A DNA stretch of 64,000 nt from Nostoc sp. 'Lobaria pulmonaria (5183) cyanobiont' (GCF_002949795.1 NZ_CP026692.1:6370545-6434544); one strand, 5' to 3'; shown: positions 9,331 through 18,800, counted from the stretch's first letter. Program-made: numbers and translations. Notes: generated by a model not told the origin, from the letters alone.

Positions 9331-9771
9331 ATGCTAACCAGTGTTGACCGTTTATTATTTGTCCGGCGAGTCCCGATTTTTAAGGAATTGCGGGATGATT
9401 TTATTGTGCGGCTCACTTCAGTGATGAACGAATTGTCATTCCCAGCTAATTACACTATCTTTCGACAGGGAGAAGAAGGGCGATCGCTCTATATTGTCGT
9501 GTCCGGTCGAGTTAAAGTTCACATTGGGAATAAACAGTTGGCAGAGGTGGAACAGGGAAAATACTTTGGGGAGATGGCAGTATTCGATACTCAACCTCGA
9601 TCTGCCACTGCCACGACTCTAGAACCTTGTGAATTTTTAGAACTGACGCAAGAGCAACTGTATGATGCGATCGAAGAAACTCCCGAAATTGCAGTGAATA
9701 TTATTCGTGAGTTATCCCGTCTGATTCGCAGATTGAACGACGATATGAATGTAACCTCTTTGCAGAGTTAA
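9331..9771 (+). CDS. Stand-alone cyclic nucleotide-binding (CAP_ED) protein
   Basis: A 146-residue protein that is almost entirely one cNMP-binding beta barrel (residues 12-130). The phosphate-binding cassette reads YFGEMAVFDTQPRSATA: Glu, Arg and Ser of the FGE...RSA pattern are present, so cAMP or cGMP binding is plausible. Unlike Crp/Fnr regulators it has no helix-turn-helix; it ends with a helix (VNIIRELSRLIRRLNDDM). It may be a regulatory subunit for another protein. The neighbours give no clear partner. A 29-bp palindromic repeat starts ten bases after the stop. Confidence 0.88.
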   Translation: MLTSVDRLLFVRRVPIFKELRDDFIVRLTSVMNELSFPANYTIFRQGEEGRSLYIVVSGRVKVHIGNKQLAEVEQGKYFGEMAVFDTQPRSATATTLEPCEFLELTQEQLYDAIEETPEIAVNIIRELSRLIRRLNDDMNVTSLQS

Positions 9772-9780
9772 TAGACAAAT

Positions 9781-9810
9781 GTAGAGATGTAGCGGTGCTA
9801 CGTCTCTACA
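9781..9810. repeat. Palindromic dispersed repeat
   Basis: GTAGAGATGTAGC and GCTACGTCTCTAC form a 13-bp inverted repeat with one mismatch (a G-U pair in RNA) and a 3-base centre. There is no T tract, so it is more likely the dispersed repeat than a designed terminator. The downstream tail (TTTGGTTCAAAATAAATGAAAACTG) resembles the tail after the 11.4 kb palindrome. Confidence 0.6.
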
Positions 9811-9897
9811 AGGGTTCTGGATAATGTAAAATTTGGTTCAAAATAAATGAAAACTGCTGTAAGTTTGATTATTAAACTCAGCACTGATCACTGCTTA

Positions 9898-10125
9898 TTA
9901 CTTAGGTTCACCCAGACCCGGAGTTTCTTCTTTATCAACTTTAGGCACAAAATCAGGACGTTCTTTGCTTTCCCAACCTGCGGGGCGTTTCGAGTTGTAC
10001 CAAGCTATTGACCCAATGGTGACGGCGGCAATAAAACCAACGACATACACCAAGGTAAAAGCAACAGGAAAATGAGGGGCAGCATCTATAGCTGATGCTG
10101 CTGTTTGCATAAATAATAAATTCAT
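9898..10125 (-). CDS. Small single-pass membrane protein, possibly Psb35-like
   Basis: A 75-residue protein with a short N-terminus, one strong transmembrane segment (about residues 20-43, FTLVYVVGFIAAVTIGSIAWY) and a charged Pro-rich tail (RPAGWESKERPDFVPKVDKEE). The ATG at 10125 has GGAG nine bases upstream; an in-frame GTG at 10140 is less likely. Conserved small cyanobacterial thylakoid proteins of this shape exist, and Psb35 (a photosystem II CP47-module factor) is my best guess, but this is from size and topology only. Confidence 0.6.
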   Translation of the reverse strand: MNLLFMQTAASAIDAAPHFPVAFTLVYVVGFIAAVTIGSIAWYNSKRPAGWESKERPDFVPKVDKEETPGLGEPK

Positions 10126-10319
10126 GAGTATATTCTCCACAGTTAGGTAACAGTATTTAACACACTATAAGATGAGCGTATCACCTAACATCCCTCTGTA
10201 GTTTAGTTTGAGCAACTTCATATTGCATAAAATAAGGGCAGAGGGGCGGGGGAATTAGCTGACAGTTGTAGATTTGTTGCACCTAGTTTTACCTGTCAGT
10301 TTGCCCCCCTGCCTCTTGT

Positions 10320-11309
10320 TCAGCTTTTATATCTTTGCCATGCAGACTCGACTATTTGAGCAATGATTTCTGTGTATGTCACACCACCCAAACGTCCGAT
10401 AATTGGCAAGTCTGAGCGGATATGATGTAATCCTGGCAATGGGTTAACCTCCATAAACTGCAATACACCGTTAGGATCGCAGCGCAGATCCACGCGGGCA
10501 GCATCACGGCAACCAAGAGTATGGTAAGCATCCAGCGCCAGTTGTCTTGCCTGTGCTGCCAGTGGTTCAGGATCTATGAGTAAACGATAAGATACTCGTT
10601 CCAAATACTCATCCTTGTTGAGGGTGGTATAGGCGAAAGCTTCCACTTGCCCTGTAAAAATTACTTCCATCACACCTACTACCCGTGAGTTGCTACCGTT
10701 GCCAATAATGGCTACTGTTACTTCTCTACCAGGAAGAAAGGTTTCCACAAGTATTGGTTGCTGAAAAAGTTCGTGTAACACTTGATAAGCATTTACTAGC
10801 TCCTGATGTTCTTTGACAAGAGAACGTCCAGTTACCCCTTTAGAACTGCCCTCCGCCATCGGCTTAAGAAAAAGTGGCATTGGCAACGACACAGCTGCTG
10901 CTTCTGCGGTAGTATTCACGACCTCAAAAGGGGCTGTCGGCAAACCGCGATCGCGTACTACTCTCTTAGCCAGCGCTTTATCTAACGTCAGGGCGCAGGT
11001 AAGCGGATCGGAAAAGGTGTAAGGTTGAGCGAATAATTCGCAGATTGCCGGGACTTGAGCTTCACGAGAGCGACCCTTTAAACCCTCAGCAATATTGAAA
11101 ACCAGATCCCAGCGATCGCCTTTTGCCAAACGCCGAGCAAGTTCTCTACCATTACCGACACGTTCAACCTGATAACCTAACTGCAATAGTGCAGTTTCCA
11201 GCTCGATGATAGTTTCTTGATCGTCGAACTCCATCACCTCCGAGGCACTGAAACCAGCCTTAAGATAGTCCGCCTTCAGGTCAAAACACAGACCAATAAA
11301 TAACCCCAT
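10320..11309 (-). CDS. D-alanine-D-alanine ligase-like ATP-grasp enzyme
   Basis: A 329-residue ATP-grasp ligase. Visible family marks are NIAEG (72-76), the ATP-binding lysine region FLKPMAEGSSKGV (147-159), ETFLPGREVTVA (189-200), ARVDLR (271-276), and the Mg-binding EVNPLPGLHH (287-296). It would activate a carboxylate as an acyl phosphate and join it to an amine. It is probably not the housekeeping Ddl, because it sits with SET-domain and lysine aminomutase genes rather than mur/fts genes. The ATG at 11309 is chosen because the longer frame runs into the palindromic repeat at 11385-11430. Confidence 0.82.
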   Translation of the reverse strand: MGLFIGLCFDLKADYLKAGFSASEVMEFDDQETIIELETALLQLGYQVERVGNGRELARRLAKGDRWDLVFNIAEGLKGRSREAQVPAICELFAQPYTFSDPLTCALTLDKALAKRVVRDRGLPTAPFEVVNTTAEAAAVSLPMPLFLKPMAEGSSKGVTGRSLVKEHQELVNAYQVLHELFQQPILVETFLPGREVTVAIIGNGSNSRVVGVMEVIFTGQVEAFAYTTLNKDEYLERVSYRLLIDPEPLAAQARQLALDAYHTLGCRDAARVDLRCDPNGVLQFMEVNPLPGLHHIRSDLPIIGRLGGVTYTEIIAQIVESAWQRYKS

Positions 11310-11384
11310 AGCCCGATAATTCCCAGTGAGAAAGCTTTCTCTGTTAGCTTTAATGTACAAATTAGGTGTCTTACAGCTCTTTTC

Positions 11385-11430
11385 AGTTAAATAGACCACG
11401 TGGTAGGGGCGCAAGGCCTTGCGCCTTTAC
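11385..11430. repeat. Dispersed palindromic repeat, copy 2
   Basis: Same 16-base flank and palindrome as at 7146-7195, but the right arm has three changes (CCTTTAC for CCCCTAC). It separates the SET-domain gene from the ATP-grasp gene. Confidence 0.78.
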
Positions 11431-11491
11431 AACAGGTGTGGTTCAAATACTTGAAAACTGGTGTAATTAAGGAATTTCAATTACTAAATCC

Positions 11492-11878
11492 TTAATTAAT
11501 TGAAAATATCTCATCAACTACCTCAAACCATATAGGAGATTTATCATCAGGAGAACCGTTGTAGTTGGCAGTAATTTCTTCTGCCGCTTCTATATCTCGG
11601 TAGGCAATCAGATCCAACTCTCGGTCGGCGAATTTTTTCACATAATAACTATTGGGATGGTAAGAATGGTTGATCAAGGAAGATAAACCTAGAGCGATCG
11701 CCGCAGCTTTATCTTCCCAATCGTAGTAATAGTTGCCCAAAAGTGTTTTATCTAGGAATTCAACCTGTTCTGCGGGTATAACAACAACTGGCACTCTCTC
11801 AATGATCTCTCCTTTCAAAAAGCGCTTCTGTGCGAAGACACCTCGACCTTTTAGGTTTGTATTACCAACAATCAACAT
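11492..11878 (-). CDS. SET-domain protein, putative lysine methyltransferase
   Basis: A 128-residue protein that is essentially one SET domain. It begins KGRGVFA (10-16), has the NHSYHPN motif (70-76) used for S-adenosylmethionine binding, and ends with EEITANY (100-106) containing the catalytic Tyr. SET enzymes transfer methyl groups from SAM to lysine amines. The ATG at 11878 has GGAG about ten bases upstream. A longer open frame extends through the MITE-like element at 11994-12102 and is not homologous. Position between an ATP-grasp gene and a lysine 2,3-aminomutase gene is notable. Confidence 0.82.
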   Translation of the reverse strand: MLIVGNTNLKGRGVFAQKRFLKGEIIERVPVVVIPAEQVEFLDKTLLGNYYYDWEDKAAAIALGLSSLINHSYHPNSYYVKKFADRELDLIAYRDIEAAEEITANYNGSPDDKSPIWFEVVDEIFSIN

Positions 11879-11993
11879 TCCAACTAATCTCCTGCTATTA
11901 CTTAGCTTTTTGGTTTGCCAAGAACTCAATAGAAACATTCCAATCGACTCTTTTAGATGATGGCGATCAACTCGTGTACAAATATATAGTGTT

Positions 11994-12102
11994 ATATAGC
12001 GGTTCCCATTCAGATGCAGTACAACATTATATTGCGAGGTGTAGGGGCACGGCAGTGCCGTGCCCCTACGGGTGTACCTCACGGAAACGAGAACCGCTAT
12101 AT
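11994..12102. mobile_element. MITE-like element with terminal inverted repeats
   Basis: ATATAGCGGTTC (11994-12005) is repeated in inverse orientation at 12091-12102, framing 109 bases. The middle holds a 29-base palindrome (12041-12069, arms GTAGGGGCACGGCA/TGCCGTGCCCCTAC with a one-base centre). It encodes nothing. One lone copy of the terminal sequence (ATATAGCGGTTCTC) occurs at about 22588. Size and structure fit a non-autonomous mobile element; target-site duplication is not obvious. Confidence 0.6.
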
Positions 12103-12212
12103 CAAGTCCGGTTAATCACTTATGATTACCGCATCTGTGCAAAAATCCCAAAAGCCTCTTTCCCCAGCAAGAACTGCGGTCTATAATGATAAGTTTTTAG
12201 CCGGACACGATA

Positions 12213-13373
12213 TTAGCCCTGCTCCACTGGATCTACATAGGTGTACGTCTTACCTGCCCAATTTTGCAATGTAGCTGTACCATTCTCATAAGCAACTAGA
12301 GTCTCGGCTTGAATTGGGACTTTGCCACCACCACCAGGGGCATCAATTACATAAGTTGGTACAGCGTAGCCAGTAGTATGACCACGTAATTTAGAAATTA
12401 AATCAAGCCCAGTTTGCACACTCGTTCGCAGATGTGCAGTACCAACAACTGGGTCGCATTGATAAAGATAATAAGGTCGCACACGCAGCTTAAGAAGACC
12501 GTGAAACAGATTCTTCAGGGCTTTTTCAGAATCATTCACACCTTTTAACAGCACGGTTTGACTGCCTAGAGGAATGCCGCCATCAGCGAGGCGATCGCAA
12601 GCTTGTGCAACTTCTGGGGTAAGTTCTCGCAGATGACAAAAGTGCAAAGATAGCCACACACGATGTTTACGAAGTAAGGCAACCAATTGCGGTGTAATTC
12701 GCTGCGGTAAAAAACTTGGCACGCGGGAACCAATTCGGATAAATTCAATATGCTTAATGGCACGCAGCCGCCCAAGCAAATTGTCTAAAGGTTCATCAGC
12801 CATCAATAGAGGATCGCCACCAGAAATTAGCACATCACGGATCTCGGTGTGTTCCTCCAGGTAAGCAGCGATCGCATCCAACCGCCGCGTTACTGGGTAC
12901 ATCTCACCTTGGCTCACCAAACGAGAGCGGGTGCAATAACGACAATAAGCGGCGCAGCTGTCTAGGGCAAGCAGCAATACTCGGTCAGGGTAGCGGTGTA
13001 CAAGTCCTGGCACTGGAGTGTCGTTATCTTCACCGCATGGATCTACCATATCTGCTGGACTAACTATTAATTCTTCTTGCCGTGGTATCACCTGTAACCG
13101 TAGTGGACAAAGCGGATCTTCTGGATCGAGTAGTGATGCAAAATATGGAGTTACCGCTACAGCAAACTTCTCTGGTGCGATTAAAAGTCCCTGTTCTTCG
13201 GTAGCACTAAGCCTTAATAACTTCTGAAAGTGTTCCAGCTTAGTCAACCGATGCCGCATTTGCCAGCGCCAATCGTTCCAGCGTTCTTGGTTGTAAGTCT
13301 CTCCCAAAATCTGACAAATTTCTTCACACCGAATATCAGTTACTAGAGCATCTAGAATAGTGTTTTTGATCAT
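12213..13373 (-). CDS. kamA: Lysine 2,3-aminomutase (KamA family radical SAM enzyme)
   Basis: A 386-residue radical SAM enzyme. The iron-sulfur cluster cysteines are C140, C144 and C147 in CAAYCRYC, followed by a GGDPLL segment (185-190). The PLP lysine is K351 in PGGGGK. The two acidic residues that bind the lysine side chain in clostridial LAM have equivalents here, D307 in YQCDP and D344 in VIDAPGGGG. That pattern favours lysine over glutamate, and argues against EpmB, which modifies EF-P. Product would be beta-lysine. It starts with ATG at 13373. Downstream lie the SET and ATP-grasp genes on the same strand, about 330 bases away across a MITE-like element. Confidence 0.88.
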   Translation of the reverse strand: MIKNTILDALVTDIRCEEICQILGETYNQERWNDWRWQMRHRLTKLEHFQKLLRLSATEEQGLLIAPEKFAVAVTPYFASLLDPEDPLCPLRLQVIPRQEELIVSPADMVDPCGEDNDTPVPGLVHRYPDRVLLLALDSCAAYCRYCTRSRLVSQGEMYPVTRRLDAIAAYLEEHTEIRDVLISGGDPLLMADEPLDNLLGRLRAIKHIEFIRIGSRVPSFLPQRITPQLVALLRKHRVWLSLHFCHLRELTPEVAQACDRLADGGIPLGSQTVLLKGVNDSEKALKNLFHGLLKLRVRPYYLYQCDPVVGTAHLRTSVQTGLDLISKLRGHTTGYAVPTYVIDAPGGGGKVPIQAETLVAYENGTATLQNWAGKTYTYVDPVEQG

Positions 13374-13836
13374 GATTAGACCGAAATTAAGCTGAGAAAA
13401 ATAAACAAATCACAGCCGAATAGAGTGCGGCGCAAATCTAGTTACCATCTCAATTAAGCAAGCAGACAAGTAGGAGCAATTCATGAATTGTCCCTACTCA
13501 AGTCCCTTGTTAAAGGTAAGCAAATTTCTGTCACAGTGTATTAGTATGTTTACTTAGATTTTTAGTTAAAATAAAAAAATCTATTTTAAGGTTCATAGCA
13601 AGTATTTTCCTATACAGAACATACTTATGCTGTCATAATAGCGATCGCTCTTAGAGTGCCTTTGTTACCTTGAGTCGGTCGCTCTTTCTGTGTTGTTGCG
13701 CCGTATTAATACATACACCAATGTCGCATATTTAATTATGTAATGATTTTTTTGGGTGCGATCGCACGCTGCATCTGCTCAATTGTGGCTTATCGTTGCA
13801 ACGATCAAAAATGAGCCAAAAAATTTAGAGAAATAG
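13374..13836. other. Intergenic region, no supported gene
   Basis: AT-rich sequence with HIP1-like sites near 13642 and 13758. A perfect 14-base palindrome, ATCGTTGCAACGAT, lies at 13792-13805. I see no gene. The kamA promoter (leftward) should lie here. Confidence 0.45.
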
Positions 13837-13854
13837 TACGTATAATAATACGTA
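13837..13854. promoter_or_regulatory. Candidate operator of the Phd/RelE-type pair
   Basis: TACGTAT (13837-13843) and ATACGTA (13848-13854) are 7-base inverted arms around a 4-base centre, 46 bases before the antitoxin ATG. Phd-family antitoxins repress their own operons by binding such palindromes, so an autoregulatory site is a fair inference. Confidence 0.4.
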
Positions 13855-13899
13855 TATATTGATTTGATTAAATCGGCGTTTCCTGAAAACGCATATTCT

Positions 13900-14394
13900 A
13901 TGTCTATCGGGAATTTTGGCAATATCTACTCAGATGAGCTAGTTACAGCCACTGAGTTGAATCGTCAGCCTGGACGAGTTCTAGACAAAGCTTTAGAACG
14001 TCCAATTACAATTACTCGCAACGATCAGTCTTTTGCTTTGTTGCGCCGTGAGGAAGTAACTTTTCTTGTTCAAGCTGCAACACAGAGTAAAGCTGTTTTT
14101 GAAGTATTAACCGTTGCTTTTTCGTTATTACTTGGCCAAGAAATCGGCTTTGAACATCCTTATGGATGGCTGAGTGTATTTGACTCTGATGATCTGCAAG
14201 ACTTTATCAAGGATCTGAGTGAAGCTTTTCGGTTAATTGATTTCTCTAGTCAGGCATGGGATATGATTGATGTGATTATCCATGAATGGCATGAGAGTGC
14301 TATTGCGATCGCTAGTCCTGAGTTAGTAGCAGCTTTTAGTGCCGAGATTGATGAAATACCATTAACTAAGCCATCTGCTCAAAGTGTTGTGTGA
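13900..14394 (+). CDS. Phd/YefM-type antitoxin with C-terminal extension
   Basis: A 164-residue protein. Residues about 8-45 match the Phd/YefM DNA-binding N-terminus (TATELNRQPGRVLDKALE followed by PITITRNDQSFALLRREEV). The remaining 110 residues are unusual: Phd/YefM proteins are normally about 80-90 long. The extension is helical and acidic (SDDLQDFIKDLSEAFRLID, EWHESAIAIASPELVAAFSAEIDE). It may neutralise the toxin encoded 48 bases downstream. The ATG at 13900 is preferred over a TTG at 13864. No strong ribosome-binding site is visible. Confidence 0.75.
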   Translation: MSIGNFGNIYSDELVTATELNRQPGRVLDKALERPITITRNDQSFALLRREEVTFLVQAATQSKAVFEVLTVAFSLLLGQEIGFEHPYGWLSVFDSDDLQDFIKDLSEAFRLIDFSSQAWDMIDVIIHEWHESAIAIASPELVAAFSAEIDEIPLTKPSAQSVV

Positions 14395-14442
14395 ATTTGA
14401 GTGATGTCATAAAATCCTCCAGAAATTCCAATAATAGAAAAT

Positions 14443-14778
14443 GTGGAGCCGCCAGAAGTTAAGCTGACGGCTCCGACATTAGCTGAGACAGAAAGTACTT
14501 GGTTAGTGGTAGCTAAAAATCGCCGAGTTAATCGGGACTGGGAAGCCTTAATAGAGCGTCATCCAGAAAGCACTCGTCGTTGTTACAAGGATTTATGTAC
14601 TGCGCCAACAACCAGAAAGCCTGGTCGTGTTTTTCCTTTGAAGGGCAAACTCTACAAAGGCGTATGGGAATACGAGGTGACAAAAGGGGACAGAGTATTT
14701 TACGTTCCTGATGAAGAAGTCTTGAAAGTCGTTGTCTACTACGCAGGTAAACATCCAAATGCTGCACCCATACCGTAA
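14443..14778 (+). CDS. RelE/ParE-like toxin
   Basis: A 111-residue protein whose C-terminal 80 residues look like a RelE-fold toxin: a helical W-E-A-L-I-E-R-H start, then PGRVFPLKGKLYKGVWEYEV (seen as two strands), GDRVFYVPDEE, and a final VVVYYAGKHPN strand. RelE toxins block translation by cleaving mRNA at the ribosome. The likely start is GTG at 14443, 48 bases after the antitoxin stop. The first 20 residues are a variable leader. Pairing with the upstream Phd-like gene supports the call. Confidence 0.75.
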   Translation: MEPPEVKLTAPTLAETESTWLVVAKNRRVNRDWEALIERHPESTRRCYKDLCTAPTTRKPGRVFPLKGKLYKGVWEYEVTKGDRVFYVPDEEVLKVVVYYAGKHPNAAPIP

Positions 14779-14848
14779 TTTGTGCGGCGTTGTATCCATA
14801 AAGTTAAGTACTGCTTATAACGCTCTTGAATCCATCCCCAATCAGATA

Positions 14849-15637
14849 TTAAACTTCATCAGGATTTATCCCAAGCTGTCTCAAGCGTTCTGCTAAACGC
14901 TGGGCTTTTTGCTGTTCTTGTTCTAATTGGGATGTTAATAACTGGGATTTTTCTTGCTCTTGTTCTAATTGAGGTGTTAATAACTGCGATTTTTCCTCAC
15001 CAGTTAGTAATAAATTTCCCTGTGCATCCCACCAACGCAACCAAGGCGCTGTAGTATTTCCATACTGTCCTTCCCAAATACCCAATTCGACACCCATTAA
15101 GGAAATCTCATAGTGTCCACGTTCGTTAGCAGTGAGGTGCTGATACCTACCATCAACTAAATGATAAACCTCAATCGCAGCTTTGCTAAATTCGTAAATG
15201 CCATAAAAAGGTACGCGGATTGCTTGCTCATATACCCAGAATTTACCAGTAATTGGAGTATTATCTCTTTCTTCTGAACCATCCCCAGAAGCGAATTCCA
15301 GTACAATTAGGGGAGCGACATATTCTTGCCACAATACATAGGAACGTCGAAACTGACCATTTAACATAGGTGCAACATTCGGGACGTAAAACCAATCGGG
15401 TGCTTCGGCACCGCGTTCAGGTGGTTCGGTCAAACGCCAGTAAATGCCACAATCTTGACCAATGCAATACTGCTTATCCGAGTGAATTTGCTGCAATATA
15501 CCTTGAACGGAGTCAGTTAGGAGTATACTTTGCGGGTGTTCTTGAAAATTTTTCACAAAAGTTCCATCCGACTCTGGTAACTCAGTATGGTCGGGAAGAT
15601 GAGTAATGCCTAGTTCGGACAGTTTGGCAATAGTCAT
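14849..15637 (-). CDS. Uma2-family (DUF820) putative endonuclease
   Basis: A 262-residue member of the Uma2 family, a PD-(D/E)XK nuclease-like fold hugely expanded in cyanobacteria. Visible are APDWFYV (about residue 79), the LIVLEFAS strand with its Glu, and a hydrophobic core (FYGIYEFSKAAIEVYHLVDG). The C-terminus is a Gln/Glu coiled coil built from a 14-residue repeat (EKSQLLTPQLEQEQ twice) ending ERLRQLGINPDEV, a tail common in these proteins. Cellular role is unknown; many copies per genome suggest a mobile or selfish history. Another intact copy is at 32542. Confidence 0.82.
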   Translation of the reverse strand: MTIAKLSELGITHLPDHTELPESDGTFVKNFQEHPQSILLTDSVQGILQQIHSDKQYCIGQDCGIYWRLTEPPERGAEAPDWFYVPNVAPMLNGQFRRSYVLWQEYVAPLIVLEFASGDGSEERDNTPITGKFWVYEQAIRVPFYGIYEFSKAAIEVYHLVDGRYQHLTANERGHYEISLMGVELGIWEGQYGNTTAPWLRWWDAQGNLLLTGEEKSQLLTPQLEQEQEKSQLLTSQLEQEQQKAQRLAERLRQLGINPDEV

Positions 15638-15812
15638 TGAACTTTGGCGCGAGTTAATCGGCTTATTTATCTTAACACTGCTCCGACAAAAGGGTTGATG
15701 GTGGGTAGTTTACTGTCCAATAGTTAGTTATTTTAAAACTGTGATATTGACTCATTACAGCTAGGATTTTCTGTGATTATTGCTCGATATTGCCTCTCAT
15801 AATTCTTGTGCA

Positions 15813-18800
15813 TCACCTACCAAAACACAAGGCGCGATCGCTTTTCATTACCTTCTGATTAGTCTGCAAATAATCATGTAGCAAATTGCAACCTCGTGCC
15901 AGTAATTTTTCCAGTTGGATATCTGCTAAATCTCGGAAAATTACTGTGCCATTACCACTACCAGCAGCTAGAGTCTTGCCGTCATGGCTGAAACTGACGC
16001 TGGTTAACTCATCTTTATCGCCTTTCAAAGCAATCAGCAACGTCCCTTCTCGCCTCCAAATTCTCACTTTGTCATCACTGCTAGCTGCTAAAGTCTTGCC
16101 ATCGGGGCTAAAACTGACACTGATAAAACTATCGCCATCGCCTGTGAGAGTATTTAGCAAATTACCGTCTCGATTCCAAATCTTCACCGTGCTGTCAATA
16201 CTCACTGAGGCAATGCTTTGACCATCAGGCGACCAAGCAACCCCATTTACCCGGCGGCTGTGACCATTTAATGTGTATAGCAATTTACCATCTACACTCC
16301 AAATTTTCACGGTTTTATCATCGCTGGCTGAGGCTAACAACTTGCCATCAGGGCTAAAGCTTACCCAATTCACCGCTTCTTGATGTCCCTGCAAGGTGTT
16401 AAGTAGTTTACCGTTGCGGCTCCAAAGTTTCACTGTTTTATCTTTACTAGCGGAGGCAATTAATTGACCATCAGGCGACCAAGCTACACTCAAGATGGCA
16501 TCATTATGACCCTGTAAGGTGTTGAGCAGTTGACCGTTGCTACTCCAAAGTTTTACTGTTTTATCTTTACTAGCGGAGGCAATTACTTGACCATCGGGCG
16601 ACCAAGCTACACCCCAAACTTGACCCTGATGCCCCGTCAATATACGGAGTAGCTTGCCATCACGACTGAAAAGTTTTACAGTTTTGTCTCGGCTTGCTGC
16701 TGCTAAGGTGCGATCGCCTGGGCTAAAACTGATGCTAGTTATCCAGTCATCATTATCGGCTTTCGGCTTTCGCAATAGTACATCGTCCCAATGCCAAAGT
16801 TTAATAGTTTTGTCCCGACTGGCGGAAACCAGGGTGCGACCGTCTGGACTGAAACTGACACTGTTAACCCAATTATTATGTCCCTTCAGGGTTCCCAGCA
16901 ACACACCTTCAGAACTCCAGAGTTTGATTGTCTCATCAGTACTTGCGGAAGCGATCGTATTACCATCGCGGCTAAAACTGACACTGGTAACTCCAGCACT
17001 ATGACCTGATAAGGTTCGCAGTAGCTTTCCCTCCAGATTCCACAGCTTGATTGTCTGGTCTAAACTAGCAGATGCAATTGTTTGACCATCGGGCGACCAA
17101 GCTAGACTTTTGACTGCATCATCATGTCCCTGTAAGGTTTTGAGCGGCTTACCATCTCGATTCCACAGTTTCACTGTCTTGTCAGCACTCCCGGAAGCTA
17201 AGGTTTGACCATCGGTTGACCAAGCAACACTCAAGACTGCACCATCATGTCCCTGCAAAGTTTTGAGCAGCTTACCATCCCGACTCCACAGTTTCACTGT
17301 TTTGTCTGTACTCGCCGAAGCAATAATCTGACCATCTGGGCTGAAACTAACACTATTCACCACACCCCGATGTCCTAATAAAGTAGCAAGCAATTGACCT
17401 TCTCGACTCCAAAGTTTTATCGTCTTGTCTTGACTAGCGGAAGCAATGATTTGACTATCTGGGCTGAAACTGACGCTATTAACTACATCTTCATGCCCCG
17501 ACAAGGTTTTGACCAAGCTACCATCAGGACGCCAGAGTTTGATTGTAGTATCCGCACTGGCTGAGGCAATTAAAGAGCGATCGAGGCTGAATGTAGCACT
17601 ATTGACGCCAGATATATGCCCATCCAAGCGGTTATATTCTCTTACCCCGGAAACTGCTTGATAAAGCGCCGTCTGTACTTGCTCTCTTGTATTGGAATCT
17701 ACCCAGACTGTTTGTTGTAATTTTCTCCCTGCCTTTAAAGCTTCTTTTAAGGCATCAATACCTTTTTGCGAGGCAAAGAGGGCTTCACTGGATGCACTGA
17801 GGGTTTTAATTTCGCTATCTACTGCTGTGACTATGGAAACACTTAATCCGAAGATGGCGAGAACAGAAGCGGTTAGGGCAATTTTCAGCGAACGATTTAA
17901 TTGAGCTTCACTAAGTCTTTGTTTCTTTTGACTTTCTGCAAGTTTAGCTGTTAACTCTTTTTCTTTAAGTTCAGCTCGTAATTGCTCAATTTCTAACTGA
18001 CTTAATTCTTCCCGCTTGTGTAATTCTCGCAATTCTGTTAATAAGTCTAATCCCTGTTGGGGATGAGATGTTACCAATTTAGAACGCTGGTTATTTTGAC
18101 TAAGTTCGCTCTTCAGTCGCTCAATCTCAGCTTTACTTTGTTCTACTTTATAGCGTAACTGATTTAGTTGTACCTGTAAGCTCGATTCTTGTTGTTGTAG
18201 ATAGCGAATCAAGTCTACTAAATAATCGTGAATCAGTTGATAGCGTTCTGGTACATCAGGAAAGAGAACTACTAAACCGGAACGTACTAAAATTTCTAAT
18301 ACTAAATCTAATTTGTCAGCATCTTCTAACTCTGCTAGCTGCGCCGCTAACTCAGCACGAGTTTTAAAAGGTCGGTTGTTGCTTTCATCTGTTAATAAGT
18401 ATAAGACGAGTAAAGCGGCTCGTTCATTTTCTGGTCCACAGTCTTTAATCAGTTCCTTAATATATCGTTCGATAAGTTTGTTGGGTCTATATGGCTGATA
18501 TTCTTCTAGTGTAGTAATGCGTTCATCTTGAATTTGCGCTCCTACAACTTGTAATTCAATGGGGCGGACTTCTCCAAATTCTGTTGATAAATCTTCGATT
18601 AAGGCATCAATTAAAGCGGGTTCTAAATTAAACTGCGATCGCTCCGTCAATTTTCGGATAATTGCTTTAGCATATTCTGGCGAAAAATTATTTAACTGAT
18701 AGCGGATATGCTTATCGAGAATATTATTATTAATCGCTTCCAGTGCCGAGAGATGTTTAAAGTCTAATAACCGATGTAAATAATCTTCTCGCAAGGAAAG

